From IMG/VR virus record IMGVR_UViG_3300036770_004723, positions 186,001 to 250,000 of that record: DNA of 64,000 nt, one strand, 5' to 3'. Position numbers and translations under genes: made by a program. The stretch comes from a virus. Under the pieces are notes generated by a model. The model was not told the origin of the DNA, searched no databases, and saw only the letters and a program-made list of their open reading frames with translations. Below are positions 51,920-60,516 of this stretch, in pieces. The stretch's first letter is position 1; every line of letters starts with the position of its first letter.

Positions 51920-52228
51920 TTATTCTCCGCTAGTACAGTTACCTACTACAACTGTATAAGTTTCACTATATCCAGCTTGTGTTATATGGAACTCTATATT
52001 TTCAATTTTTTGTAGTACATTGAATACAGCTACAAGTTTACCCTTTACACAAACTTCCGTTATTAACTCAGCACGATCTTTTAAAGAGGATTCTTTAATA
52101 GGTGGCTCAGGAAAACCAAGTAGATCCATAGTGAAATACGAAGCAGTAGCAATACCTAGTACGAAAAGAAGCATATAGAAAAAGCCACTAAACATACTCT
52201 TTATATCTTTAGTCGTGATTTGTGACAT
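51920..52228 (-). CDS. Small membrane protein
   Basis: The 102-aa product has one membrane segment at about 13-35 (FSGFFYMLLFVLGIATASYF), then a soluble domain with beta strands. Orientation is probably N-in with an outer C-domain. Its start overlaps the preceding gene by 20 bases. No homologue is recognised. Confidence 0.6.
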   Translation of the reverse strand: MSQITTKDIKSMFSGFFYMLLFVLGIATASYFTMDLLGFPEPPIKESSLKDRAELITEVCVKGKLVAVFNVLQKIENIEFHITQAGYSETYTVVVGNCTSGE

Positions 52229-52781
52229 CTAAGCTTCTCCAATTACGTGACATTGGAATTAATTCATGTTCAATAATACTTTTAATATTTGACAGAATTG
52301 CACCTAGACTATCAATGCCACCAACTTCGTGCGAGTGTAATCGAATCTTTTGCTTGCAAGATGCAAATTCGAAAACACAGATAGGTACTTTTGAAGGCGT
52401 TTCACCAATTTTATAATAAACACTACCTGAAAATGGTGTATCTTCATCATTTATCATTACGTATTTAGTTATAAAGCTTTCTGCTTTTACGCACGAGAAA
52501 AAATGCTCTATTGCGTTAACTACTCGCAGGCATTTTTCTTCAAACTTAGCTTGACCTGTTTCTCCATGTTCCCCATAACTATGAATACCTATAACACAGC
52601 TACCCCAAGCAATTGTAAATTTTCCATAGAAATGGTGAGGTATTAAAAAGTGAGGATTGAATCTGTGTTCTACTTGCCAGCTAATTGCATTGAGTGAAGG
52701 ACTAGCCTGCAAAAAACTTCTATTTGAATATTGATTCATTTTGAAACCTCTATTTGAATATTGATAAATTTCGTTACTCAT
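52209..52781 (-). CDS. Hypothetical protein with in-frame N-terminal duplication
   Basis: The 190-aa product begins with a duplicated motif (YQYSNRGFK then NQYSNRSF) caused by a DNA duplication. The rest is alpha/beta with HSYGEHGETGQAKFEEK. No family is recognised. It has a good RBS (AAGG), although a second in-frame ATG within the repeat is an alternative start. Confidence 0.6.
   Translation of the reverse strand: MSNEIYQYSNRGFKMNQYSNRSFLQASPSLNAISWQVEHRFNPHFLIPHHFYGKFTIAWGSCVIGIHSYGEHGETGQAKFEEKCLRVVNAIEHFFSCVKAESFITKYVMINDEDTPFSGSVYYKIGETPSKVPICVFEFASCKQKIRLHSHEVGGIDSLGAILSNIKSIIEHELIPMSRNWRSLDVTNHD
52719..52765. repeat. 17-base direct repeat, 30 bases apart, in frame
   Basis: TCTATTTGAATATTGAT occurs at 52719-52735 and 52749-52765 (on the + strand). 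The 30-base period inserts ten codons into the gene, duplicating a QYSNR segment and possibly a start region. Confidence 0.85.
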
Positions 52782-53379
52782 AAGGTGTTGTTTCCTTGTG
52801 TGGAGGCATTTTACGAATTCGTTCCGTTACTTTTTCACAGTGCCTACGTGCCGCTAAAAATCCTTTAGTGTAGTGCATTCCGTTATTATAGCAAACATTG
52901 TCAATAAAGAATGTTCTACCTGGTCTCATAACTATGTTGTACAATAGATGTGAGTAGATGTGATCACGATGTACGTAATTGCTTTTCCACATACCTTGTG
53001 GAGTGTATCCAGATCTTCGTGTGTATAAATTTGGATAGACACCTACAGAAACATAGAAGTTTTGATCTGGTAAACGGAAACCAAACTCTTCGTATAGCCG
53101 TTTTGCCATACGATCATTTAGTTCTTTGGCATTTGCTTTATTGTCAGCACAAACATCTTTGTAGATCTCAAGACAATTATCTCTAAATTCTTTTGACCAA
53201 GCAGGAACTATTGGCGTGGCCCATTTAACAAATAGAGTATGACGTTCATGTAATTTGCCTTTACTGTCTTTCCAGTCAACTAGGGTTACATAGCTAATGT
53301 TGTACGCTTTGTCTTCTTGTCGTTCAACGTATTTACGTACAACAGTATTCCCTGATCTAAATGGGATTGGTTGATACAT
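52774..53379 (-). CDS. Hypothetical protein
   Basis: ATG 53379 (MYQPIPFRSG) is chosen for its AAGGA RBS; the earlier in-frame start lies inside the preceding gene. The 201-aa product has a YVTLVDWKDSKGKLH strand, HTLFVKWATP, and a Cys/Tyr-rich end. It overlaps the preceding paralogue gene by 23 bases. The function is unknown. Confidence 0.6.
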   Translation of the reverse strand: MYQPIPFRSGNTVVRKYVERQEDKAYNISYVTLVDWKDSKGKLHERHTLFVKWATPIVPAWSKEFRDNCLEIYKDVCADNKANAKELNDRMAKRLYEEFGFRLPDQNFYVSVGVYPNLYTRRSGYTPQGMWKSNYVHRDHIYSHLLYNIVMRPGRTFFIDNVCYNNGMHYTKGFLAARRHCEKVTERIRKMPPHKETTPYE

Positions 53380-53743
53380 CAATATTTCCTTTATCAAAAC
53401 CTGCTGTAGGACACCAAACATCTGGTACAAAAGACCTAGTGCCGTTATACTTTTGTTTATCTAGTTTCTGGACAGGTAAATAAAATACTTTGATTCGATT
53501 TTTATCTACTTTACCGATCTTTACGAATACGCGACGCCAATACTGAACAAGATGGCTGCTTCGATTTTTTCTCCATTTGCTTTTGCGTCCGCTGGTGCCG
53601 AAATTACGATAAACCAAAATAAGTGCAGTACCGTTGTTTTCAAGTGCTTGACCTAGTTTGATTGGATCAGGCAAACCAAAGAATGAAGTCACTTTAGGTA
53701 CATTCTCTTTTTTACAATCCTCAATATATTTTTCAAAATTCAT
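53357..53743 (-). CDS. Hypothetical protein, paralogue of the gene at 50299
   Basis: The 128-aa product shares the core described for the 162-aa copy (FFGLPDPIKLGQAL, then ALILVYRNFG, then RKSKWRKNRSS, then QYWRRVFVKIGKVDKNRI) but has a different, short tail. The near-identical RRVFVKIGKVDKNRI stretch implies recent duplication or strong constraint. The RBS is GGAG. Confidence 0.65.
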   Translation of the reverse strand: MNFEKYIEDCKKENVPKVTSFFGLPDPIKLGQALENNGTALILVYRNFGTSGRKSKWRKNRSSHLVQYWRRVFVKIGKVDKNRIKVFYLPVQKLDKQKYNGTRSFVPDVWCPTAGFDKGNIDVSTNPI

Positions 53744-53765
53744 TTTTGTCTCCAGAATTAAAGTC

Positions 53766-54404
53766 TTATCTGATTATAAGATGTTTTTGGCACAAAGTAT
53801 GGTCCTGTAGATATGGATGGTGCTTATCTATTGTAATGGCTGTGTTGTCACAAGCAGAACACTTTATTCCTTTATCTTTAGCATGTTCTTTATAAATAAT
53901 TTTGTAAGGCACATATTCATTTTCTAACATAACACAGTTAGATAAAATTCTAGTATAGCCGGATGTTTTAATAGAAAAAGGCTTTAATCTATCTTCTGAT
54001 ATATCAATACGTTTCATGAAATTTCGAAATTTATTTAAAGCCAGTTCGTCTTGCCTTGAACTGTATGAACCTACAAAAAGAGCTACCACAGTATTTTTGT
54101 TTGTGGTGTAGTGTGCTATATGGTCATTAAGACATATAACATCCCCCTTAATTATGTTTACTGAACTATCCTCTGATATAAGTAACCCATCAGAATGTAA
54201 CGGTAGCACATATACAAAACCAGTATTATCTATGTGTTTACCTACATTAGGTTTCCAGCCATAGATTTCAACTATTTTACTGTTCTCTGTGCCTACTACA
54301 GGGCCTTTAACTCTGTTTAGTCTTTGACACATATAATGATATCTTAGGCTGGAATAAATTTTATCTGATACTTTAATGTTTCCGACAATTTCCAAACTTA
54401 ACAT
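53766..54404 (-). CDS. Possible Fe(II)/2OG- or cupin-like protein with zinc knuckle
   Basis: The start is ATG 54404, not the TTG that lies in the terminator upstream. The 212-aa product has KHIDNTG (H57, D59) and DHIAHYT (H98), separated by a beta barrel-like region with IIKGDVICLND. This matches the HxD...H metal site of Fe(II)/2OG oxygenases or cupins. The C-terminus has CSACDN and a CQKH, which could bind zinc. The substrate is unknown. The call is tentative. Confidence 0.4.
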   Translation of the reverse strand: MLSLEIVGNIKVSDKIYSSLRYHYMCQRLNRVKGPVVGTENSKIVEIYGWKPNVGKHIDNTGFVYVLPLHSDGLLISEDSSVNIIKGDVICLNDHIAHYTTNKNTVVALFVGSYSSRQDELALNKFRNFMKRIDISEDRLKPFSIKTSGYTRILSNCVMLENEYVPYKIIYKEHAKDKGIKCSACDNTAITIDKHHPYLQDHTLCQKHLIIR

Positions 54405-54406
54405 AG

Positions 54407-54444
54407 AGACACCTAAAGAAAAAGGCAAGAGAATCTCTTGCCTT
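54407..54444 (-). terminator. Strong intrinsic terminator on - strand
   Basis: A perfect palindrome with 11-bp arms, AAGGCAAGAGA/TCTCTTGCCTT at 54422-54444, is followed on the - strand by TTTTTCTTT. It ends the transcript of the 376-aa gene just before the next start. Confidence 0.85.
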
Positions 54445-54468
54445 ATATTTACAGTTTAATCAAGTACA

Positions 54469-55599
54469 CTAAATTGAATAGTCTTTGATTAATTCTTCAA
54501 GTTTTTTATCAAACATTTTTAAGCAGTTTCGAATCTTTTTGGCTTTTGCCTTAGGTTCGTCTTTAGATGCGAGAATTTGACAAACTCTTCGTTTCTTGGC
54601 CAAAAGTTTCTCAAGTTCTTCCATCTTGTATAAACTATTCAAAGCATTGAAATGACCTACAGTAGTGTTTTTTGGATCTAGTTCTCTATATCTGTAGGTT
54701 AACCTTAGGTCTTGCGTGTATCTGTTTACAGACATTTTATGTATTTTTACGCAATCGACTTTTAAATCCAATGAATTTGCGCGTATTTGCATTGATTGTA
54801 CAATAGAATTCAATAAACTTAAAAAGTATTTATCTGTGTGTAATTTGCTAAAATCAAACTCTGAATTCTCTAGACCTGAAGCGTAAACTTCTAGAACTAT
54901 TTCTTTCGCCGTATTTATGGATGTACGGATAACATGACCTAAAATTGTTAGAATGTTAACCATATCCGTAACAGTATTTGTTGCGAATAGAGTTTGCGCA
55001 GGATCCCAATCTTTCCAATCCGATTTTTGAAGAAACCAGTTAATCACACCTAAATCTTTTACAGATAAAAGCCAACTATTTTCTACGACTACCTTACATA
55101 TTTCCAGTAAAACCTTATAAAATTTTCTAGCTCTGTCAATGAATGCTGCTGTAATAGGCTGTCCTTCATCAATTTTTAAAAAAATTGCCATTTCAGCAAT
55201 TGCCTTTTGTGTATGGCTATTAACGTCGATCAAGCGTTCAAGATCATGAACAAAAAGATTTAATGTGTATAATGCTGACCATGTTTGTTTTTGTTGTACG
55301 CTCGATAATTGCGTCACCAAAAGATTTTTGGACATTCCTTTGAAAAAGGAAACGTTGCTTCCTTCTAAGGTACTAACGACATTATTATATAAATTTCCAC
55401 GTAAACGATAAATACCTACATTCAAGTAATCATCATTTATTAGTGGAAAGCTTAAATCAGTATTTTTCACAGCATCTTCAGTCAAGTATTTACTATCATA
55501 CTTGTTAGACATCTCTATAAACAATTTTGAGAAAGATTTAGTTTCGCCTGCACACTTAGCTTTATATGTTTCTTCAAAAACTTTCAGGAAGATATCCAT
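54469..55599 (-). CDS. Large helical protein of an expanded family
   Basis: The 376-aa product is helical throughout. At its centre SALYTLNLFVHDLERLID resembles the gene at 43262. It has basic patches near its end (KKRRVCQILASKDEPKAKAKK). Similar amphipathic repeats occur in the genes at 60516 and 62073. The function is unknown. The RBS is CGGAG. Confidence 0.6.
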   Translation of the reverse strand: MDIFLKVFEETYKAKCAGETKSFSKLFIEMSNKYDSKYLTEDAVKNTDLSFPLINDDYLNVGIYRLRGNLYNNVVSTLEGSNVSFFKGMSKNLLVTQLSSVQQKQTWSALYTLNLFVHDLERLIDVNSHTQKAIAEMAIFLKIDEGQPITAAFIDRARKFYKVLLEICKVVVENSWLLSVKDLGVINWFLQKSDWKDWDPAQTLFATNTVTDMVNILTILGHVIRTSINTAKEIVLEVYASGLENSEFDFSKLHTDKYFLSLLNSIVQSMQIRANSLDLKVDCVKIHKMSVNRYTQDLRLTYRYRELDPKNTTVGHFNALNSLYKMEELEKLLAKKRRVCQILASKDEPKAKAKKIRNCLKMFDKKLEELIKDYSI

Positions 55600-56138
55600 T
55601 ATTGGTCTCCGTTTGAACTATCTAAAGGATCTATATAATCTACACCATTAACATGATAAATCTCTTGATTACCAGAAAACCTAGATCTATGTTCTGTCCA
55701 GCTGTTTATAAGATGTTGGTAATCTGCTCTTGTTCTTAAACGTTTAAATCGTGCCTGATCAATTCTTTGTAAAGCACATGATTTGTCAGGGAAAATCAAA
55801 AATCTTTCTTTAGAGTCTGTATGTTCAATTAAATATACTTTGTCAGTACCGCAAAAACGCTCACTAATTAAATTGAATCCATTAGGTTTGGCAAGAACAT
55901 ATTCTAATCTATGCGAAACCATATTAGACATTTTAGAATAATCTACGTTGCCGTCTGGTAAATTTAAAAATACATCTAAGGAGTGAGACTCGACGACGGC
56001 TAAGCGATACACAAAGTATGGTATATTATCACTTGTAAACTTCAGATCAAGTTTTGCATAGCCTGAAAATTCTGTTTGAAGAAATTCGTAAATGTCTTCC
56101 TGTTCATTAAGTAAGGTAGATCTAAAATTAATTAACAT
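55599..56138 (-). CDS. Hypothetical protein, possibly related to the gene at 56719
   Basis: The 179-aa product contains KVYLIEHTDSKERFLIFPDKSCALQ, which matches in pattern the IDLWARKSNGEQFIIIPSKSYAIS of the gene at 56719. Both then have a helix with Q/R. The two may be diverged duplicates. It overlaps the next gene by one base. Confidence 0.6.
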   Translation of the reverse strand: MLINFRSTLLNEQEDIYEFLQTEFSGYAKLDLKFTSDNIPYFVYRLAVVESHSLDVFLNLPDGNVDYSKMSNMVSHRLEYVLAKPNGFNLISERFCGTDKVYLIEHTDSKERFLIFPDKSCALQRIDQARFKRLRTRADYQHLINSWTEHRSRFSGNQEIYHVNGVDYIDPLDSSNGDQ

Positions 56139-56139
56139 A

Positions 56140-56613
56140 CTACATTCCTTGTGGTGGAATACGGATTCGGATTTTCAAAGGACCTTGCATTAAATTGTGT
56201 TCATTACTACCAACTTCTTCTGCAAGAAATCCTCTACGTTTTATTTCTTCGATAGTTTGGCGAGGTAATAGAGCTTTACCTTTTACTTTTATCACAGGGA
56301 AATTTAGCTCCACCCCTTTTTTAAGATCATGAATAAAAGCTTTTTCACGTAACCAAATATCTATTTCAGTCGGCTCAATTTTAACTTTAACTTTACTATC
56401 TAAATAACTAGATACATCTGATAAAATTGGATCACCTTCATTTTCTTGGTATTCAGCTTTGGAAATCTTATCACCTACTGATTCAAGTGCCAAAACTATT
56501 TTATTGAAAAAGTCGCATTCTTTGCCTGAGATAATATCAGCGTACTCACGGCGATCAATGACGCCGTTTTCATGTAACGCAGATGCCATGATTGATCTGT
56601 CGTATATTTTCAT
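56140..56613 (-). CDS. Hypothetical protein
   Basis: The 157-aa acidic protein has a DRREYADIISGKECDFFNK helical region, a Lys-rich beta part (VIKVKGKALLPRQTIEEIKRRG) and a C-terminal KIRIRIPP strand. It is not recognised. The RBS is AGGTGAG. Confidence 0.6.
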   Translation of the reverse strand: MKIYDRSIMASALHENGVIDRREYADIISGKECDFFNKIVLALESVGDKISKAEYQENEGDPILSDVSSYLDSKVKVKIEPTEIDIWLREKAFIHDLKKGVELNFPVIKVKGKALLPRQTIEEIKRRGFLAEEVGSNEHNLMQGPLKIRIRIPPQGM

Positions 56614-56650
56614 ATTCTCACCTATTACATTAGTTAATGTTCACCAATAA

Positions 56651-56668
56651 GCTGGCATTTATGCCAGC
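56651..56668. repeat. Short perfect palindrome between genes
   Basis: GCTGGCAT and its complement ATGCCAGC around a two-base centre (56651-56668) lie in the 105-base gap. On the - strand it is followed by TTATTGG, a poor terminator tail, so it may be an mRNA stability element. Confidence 0.45.
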
Positions 56669-56718
56669 CTATGCTGTCAAAAATCGAAGCAACACTGATC
56701 TATTTAAATGTTATTCCA

Positions 56719-57369
56719 TTAATCTTTAGAATATTCAGGCTCTACGAGATCTAATTGACCTTCACTAGTAAAGCTTGCTAGTTGTTCAACAGTTGCCAAG
56801 GAAATAGCGTATGATTTACTTGGAATAATAATGAATTGTTCGCCATTACTTTTACGTGCCCAAAGATCAATGTAGTTACCTACTACATTCTTATAATCTA
56901 AGCCTTCAAAACCTTTTGGTTGTTCAATAGTTAGAACACGCTTAAACTTTACTTTGTCACCGTATTTAGCTAACAGTTGTCTGTACTCCAATGATTCGTC
57001 ATCTAAATCATATTGGTGCTGTACTTCACTATCGATCTCTAACACAAGTTTGTGTGCGCCGCGTTCATTGACAATTGTTTCCAGTTTTACGATAGGATGT
57101 TCAACAATTACAACAGCTAAACTCCAAACGTAAAGTGGTGATTTTGTACCGCGACCTAAGAAAAAAGAAGATAATATACTTGAAGGATCTTGCTGGTCCC
57201 AACCGACACCACTCTTGATCTCGCTTGCTTCAACACTGTCTACATGCAGCATGAAGTTATATAAAGCTTGGCGGTATTGTTGTTCGGTTTCGTCTTTTAA
57301 AGGTTGACGAAAATTACGGCCTGTTGCGCAATTACGCAAACTTTCAAATGTTGGAAAACTCATTGGCAT
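56719..57369 (-). CDS. Hypothetical protein
   Basis: ATG 57369 (MPMSFPTFESLRN) follows GAGGGA. The longer upstream frame start overlaps the HAD gene and is not preferred. The 216-aa product has SLAVVIVEHPIVKLETIV and a beta/helix C-terminus with GEQFIIIPSKSYAIS. It is possibly related to the gene at 55599. The function is unknown. Confidence 0.6.
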   Translation of the reverse strand: MPMSFPTFESLRNCATGRNFRQPLKDETEQQYRQALYNFMLHVDSVEASEIKSGVGWDQQDPSSILSSFFLGRGTKSPLYVWSLAVVIVEHPIVKLETIVNERGAHKLVLEIDSEVQHQYDLDDESLEYRQLLAKYGDKVKFKRVLTIEQPKGFEGLDYKNVVGNYIDLWARKSNGEQFIIIPSKSYAISLATVEQLASFTSEGQLDLVEPEYSKD

Positions 57370-57379
57370 AATAATTCCC

Positions 57380-57670
57380 TCAGATAATTGATTCTGGACT
57401 GTCATCAATCCAGATATTAAAATTGTAATCAAGTGATTGGCAGAAAGCACGTTTTTGTTTCATGCCACAATAGATTACACTAATGTTTTTACGATCACAT
57501 AGATCAGTAATATCACTGTTATCATCCGACCCTAAACAATCTTGACGATCATGACGGGCAGTAACTATTACAATGCTATGTCCTGCCAGTTTCACACTAT
57601 CAATGAAATTGTCCCATACTTCAGGCATTGCAGTATATGTTTCATCGAAATCTAATGCGATCATTACCAT
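57380..57670 (-). CDS. Small HAD-like hydrolase
   Basis: The 96-aa product has DFDETYT (D7, D9, T11), IVTARHD (T36-R38), and WIDDSPE (D88, D89), the standard order of HAD motifs I, II and IV. It is close to the minimum size of the fold, so it has no cap domain. It may be a nucleotide or pyrophosphate phosphatase. The start is ATG 57670 with AAGGA. Confidence 0.75.
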   Translation of the reverse strand: MVMIALDFDETYTAMPEVWDNFIDSVKLAGHSIVIVTARHDRQDCLGSDDNSDITDLCDRKNISVIYCGMKQKRAFCQSLDYNFNIWIDDSPESII

Positions 57671-57681
57671 AAACTTTTTCC

Positions 57682-58407
57682 TTAATTTCTTTTCATTCTA
57701 CCAAATTGTTGTTGATAGTCACCCATTCTGCATTCGGTTGTATATTCTGTAGTTACACCTTGAACTTTTGGTTGTCCTGATTCACCACACTCCACAGAAT
57801 AATCTACTTCAGTTCTGAGCATTCTTAAATCTGTATTCTTGACTAATGGAACCTCTACACTTATATGCGCAGGAACGGAATTAATTCGGTGCCAAGAAGC
57901 TAAAATTATTTCATCTTTTGCACAAACTGTTTCAGCTTCTATCCAAAATAACGTATCAATCTTACCCATTAAATAGGCAACTAGATCGCATGTAAAAGAC
58001 TTTTTGTTTTTAGTGTTCCAACCAACAGACATGAACGTAACACGCGACCAATTAATTGTTGTCTTGGATTCAACATACTTGCGTAATTGCTTCAAACTAT
58101 TTGGTTTAGATGCTGAATATTTAGGAACTAATATAATCAGATCTTTAGTTCCATATAGTTTGTTAATGTCTAAGCGGTTGAGTACACGCACTTCTTTGTT
58201 TTCAAAAGCAATAACTGAATCGAAATCAATAAAGTCTGCAATGTCGTCAGCTTGATCATTTTGAAGAGCAGTCCACTGACGTTGTAATTCATCGGCCATA
58301 GCACTAGAAAATGCCTTAGTCGATCTGTTCAGTTTAAGATTATTGGTAAATGTTTGATCAACTAGCCGTTTAATCTGGTTTAATATAAGGGTTTCAAGTT
58401 TGTTCAT
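57682..58407 (-). CDS. Hypothetical protein
   Basis: The start is ATG 58407 (MNKLETLILNQI), 4 bases past the previous stop, with GGAG. The 241-aa product is alpha/beta, with AFSSAMADELQRQWTAL and IILVPKYSASKPNSL. The C-terminal part is Cys/Thr-rich. No domain is recognised. Confidence 0.6.
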   Translation of the reverse strand: MNKLETLILNQIKRLVDQTFTNNLKLNRSTKAFSSAMADELQRQWTALQNDQADDIADFIDFDSVIAFENKEVRVLNRLDINKLYGTKDLIILVPKYSASKPNSLKQLRKYVESKTTINWSRVTFMSVGWNTKNKKSFTCDLVAYLMGKIDTLFWIEAETVCAKDEIILASWHRINSVPAHISVEVPLVKNTDLRMLRTEVDYSVECGESGQPKVQGVTTEYTTECRMGDYQQQFGRMKRN

Positions 58408-58411
58408 TAAC

Positions 58412-58621
58412 CTACTCCAAGTCAATACGGTTTGTTTTTTGATCTACAGGCAACGAATATTCAAAATAACCACTTTCATCACAACGACCATAACCCGCAG
58501 TAGTTAGTTCGCAGATACCTTGACTAAAAGTTGGTTTTTTACCTTGCTTGTACCATTCAATTGCCTGTAATTTATTTTGTTGCCAAACCTCTTCAGGAAT
58601 ATCGCAGATTGAAAATGTCAT
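58412..58621 (-). CDS. Small hypothetical protein
   Basis: The 69-aa product has a Cys/Gly-rich end (ICELTTAGYGRCDESGYFEYS). It has a good RBS (TGAGG). It is not recognised. Confidence 0.55.
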   Translation of the reverse strand: MTFSICDIPEEVWQQNKLQAIEWYKQGKKPTFSQGICELTTAGYGRCDESGYFEYSLPVDQKTNRIDLE

Positions 58622-58628
58622 ACATGCC

Positions 58629-59864
58629 TCACAAATCTTTTACAGCCGACCTTGAAATATAAATCAATGCAACTGACGCAATGGCCTTAATTCTTTTCCA
58701 TGTTTTAGATAACATCTGAAAAGTTAAAAAGTTTAGAACGTAAAAGGGCCAAGAAATAAAGAAGTTGCAGATAAACCATTTATTATCTTTAGGCTTTAAT
58801 GCCAATGAAGTTCTTAGATTTTCAACCAACGAATTAATTGCTTCTTCATCTGTAGATCTCTCTTTGTACGGAGTCAAGTAATCAATACTTTCCCCCAACA
58901 CAATGCAATAAATATTTAGCTTAAGTAGTTGCCGCCTTAAGTTATCGGCGGCTTCTAGGCCAAGAAATGTTTTCGTTCCAACAGCTTCAGGACTATAAAG
59001 AAGTTTAGACAGATCTATATTTGACTGCGAAAATACAATCATAGGAATTATAACTTCTGTTATATCATTTTCCATCTGACCTGCTCTGTCTTTAATGAAC
59101 AGTACGTCAAAATTTAAATTTCTTGTAGAGTGTTCAGGCCATAAGCCAACAAACTTTTCATTTAGAAAGCAGCGAATTCTATATTTATTGCCTGAGATAA
59201 AGTTTGCTATGTCCAATTCAAGACCATTATGTAGACCTAGATAATCGACGTATTTGTTTTTGTCACTATCTAAAACTTCTCTCAATTGTAACTGCATTGC
59301 ATTTTCTGAATCAAGATACGGATGGCAAGAACAAAACTTAGCAAATTCTGGCGTTAGTTTAGAATACAATTCGTTTAACATAAAGCGTATGGCAGTGACT
59401 AGCTTGACATCTACTTTTGTACGGGACTTAAAGAAACTATTTAATAGGTCAGAATAGCTTTTAGCGTAGTCCATATTTAAACGGAACCAATTAATTAAAG
59501 TGCTGGCAATCGCTACGCCAATACAAACAGATAAGACTGTAAAATCTGTTGCATTATACTTATGTAGTAGGGAGTAGACAAGTAAGTAGAATAAAGTGGC
59601 CCAAATTACAATAATTGGATGTACCCCCTCATTCAATGTCACACGAATCATAGGATATTTTAATTTTATTTTACCATAAAATAACTTATCCTCTTCACTT
59701 ACATTAATGATTTTATTTATGTGATCGCTAATATTACCTACAGTAAAGCAACCAAATAAAGTAATAATTCCAAGCAGTATCCAAGTTACTGAAAGTGACA
59801 TTAGATCTGAGAAGGCTACAAGTAAGCCAATAAATGTTGTGTACGCTAAATTAAAAATTTCCAT
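58629..59864 (-). CDS. Membrane protein with large soluble domain
   Basis: The 411-aa product has four hydrophobic segments near the start (about 6-26, 28-45, 80-100, 106-125), a soluble domain of about 230 residues with ITEVIIPMIVFSQSNID, and a C-terminal hydrophobic segment near 365-385. There is no transporter motif. It might remodel the host membrane. The RBS is GGAG. Confidence 0.65.
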   Translation of the reverse strand: MEIFNLAYTTFIGLLVAFSDLMSLSVTWILLGIITLFGCFTVGNISDHINKIINVSEEDKLFYGKIKLKYPMIRVTLNEGVHPIIVIWATLFYLLVYSLLHKYNATDFTVLSVCIGVAIASTLINWFRLNMDYAKSYSDLLNSFFKSRTKVDVKLVTAIRFMLNELYSKLTPEFAKFCSCHPYLDSENAMQLQLREVLDSDKNKYVDYLGLHNGLELDIANFISGNKYRIRCFLNEKFVGLWPEHSTRNLNFDVLFIKDRAGQMENDITEVIIPMIVFSQSNIDLSKLLYSPEAVGTKTFLGLEAADNLRRQLLKLNIYCIVLGESIDYLTPYKERSTDEEAINSLVENLRTSLALKPKDNKWFICNFFISWPFYVLNFLTFQMLSKTWKRIKAIASVALIYISRSAVKDL

Positions 59865-59866
59865 AT

Positions 59867-60157
59867 TTACTCCATTGATTTATGGTGTTCTATACACTGT
59901 TTTTCTGTATCAAAGATTAGATCACGGCCTTGCAGTTGCAAATCTACTTCTAAGCAACTTGCTAATCTTACATAAGCATTGTCCTTACCTTTAAGAAGCA
60001 TGTGGCCTGCGCATTGTTTCTTATTCTTTCGGTGTTTATGGCAAACGAAAGAATCTTGTTCAAGAATCAAATCTATCGAGTTATCTAGCCAACCACCTAA
60101 AGAATCTTTTCTAAAGGGGCAATTCGCACAAGGCGCTTTACAGTGAGTTGCTTTCAT
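59867..60157 (-). CDS. DUF6283-like cysteine-rich protein
   Basis: The 96-aa product starts MKATHCKAPCANCPFRKDSLGGW, matching the PCxxCPFRK start of DUF6283, and continues FVCHKHRKNKKQCAGHML. The Cys/His set likely binds zinc or an iron-sulfur cluster. DUF6283 is widespread in phages and of unknown role. Confidence 0.7.
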   Translation of the reverse strand: MKATHCKAPCANCPFRKDSLGGWLDNSIDLILEQDSFVCHKHRKNKKQCAGHMLLKGKDNAYVRLASCLEVDLQLQGRDLIFDTEKQCIEHHKSME

Positions 60158-60162
60158 TGTAA

Positions 60163-60516
60163 TTACTCCAGCAAAGATTTACATACAATCTCTTTTTGTT
60201 CCCACGTTATTTTAAATTTTTGATTGTATTCAGTATAGTCCATAGGATTTTCTACTTTAGTAGATCCGTCCCATAGCTGCCTATTGAATTGATTGTGCCA
60301 TCCTTGTGTTCTAGGTTTATTGTCACGATAAATGTGACGATATTTACCATCAACAAACTTATCTGGAGCACAAGCAGAACAAAGCGCCATTCCATTAGGA
60401 AATGGTTTGTTAGTAACTGGATTAACAGCTAGTCTATTATTTGTGTCACGTACCCACCAATTACCAAGTGCTGTATTTTCTACGCAACCACAATTTTCGC
60501 AAATATACATAGCCAT
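60163..60516 (-). CDS. Small zinc-ribbon-like protein
   Basis: The 117-aa product has CENCGC at the start and LCSACAP at about 45-51, two CxxC units that could bind zinc. It then has a Trp/His-rich segment (TQGWHNQFNRQLWDG). It may bind DNA or RNA. The RBS is CAGGA. Confidence 0.65.
   Translation of the reverse strand: MAMYICENCGCVENTALGNWWVRDTNNRLAVNPVTNKPFPNGMALCSACAPDKFVDGKYRHIYRDNKPRTQGWHNQFNRQLWDGSTKVENPMDYTEYNQKFKITWEQKEIVCKSLLE

Noticed and set aside
52950-53186. 78-codon + strand ORF in the - block
   Set aside because: It is antisense within the 201-aa gene and the only evidence for it is length.
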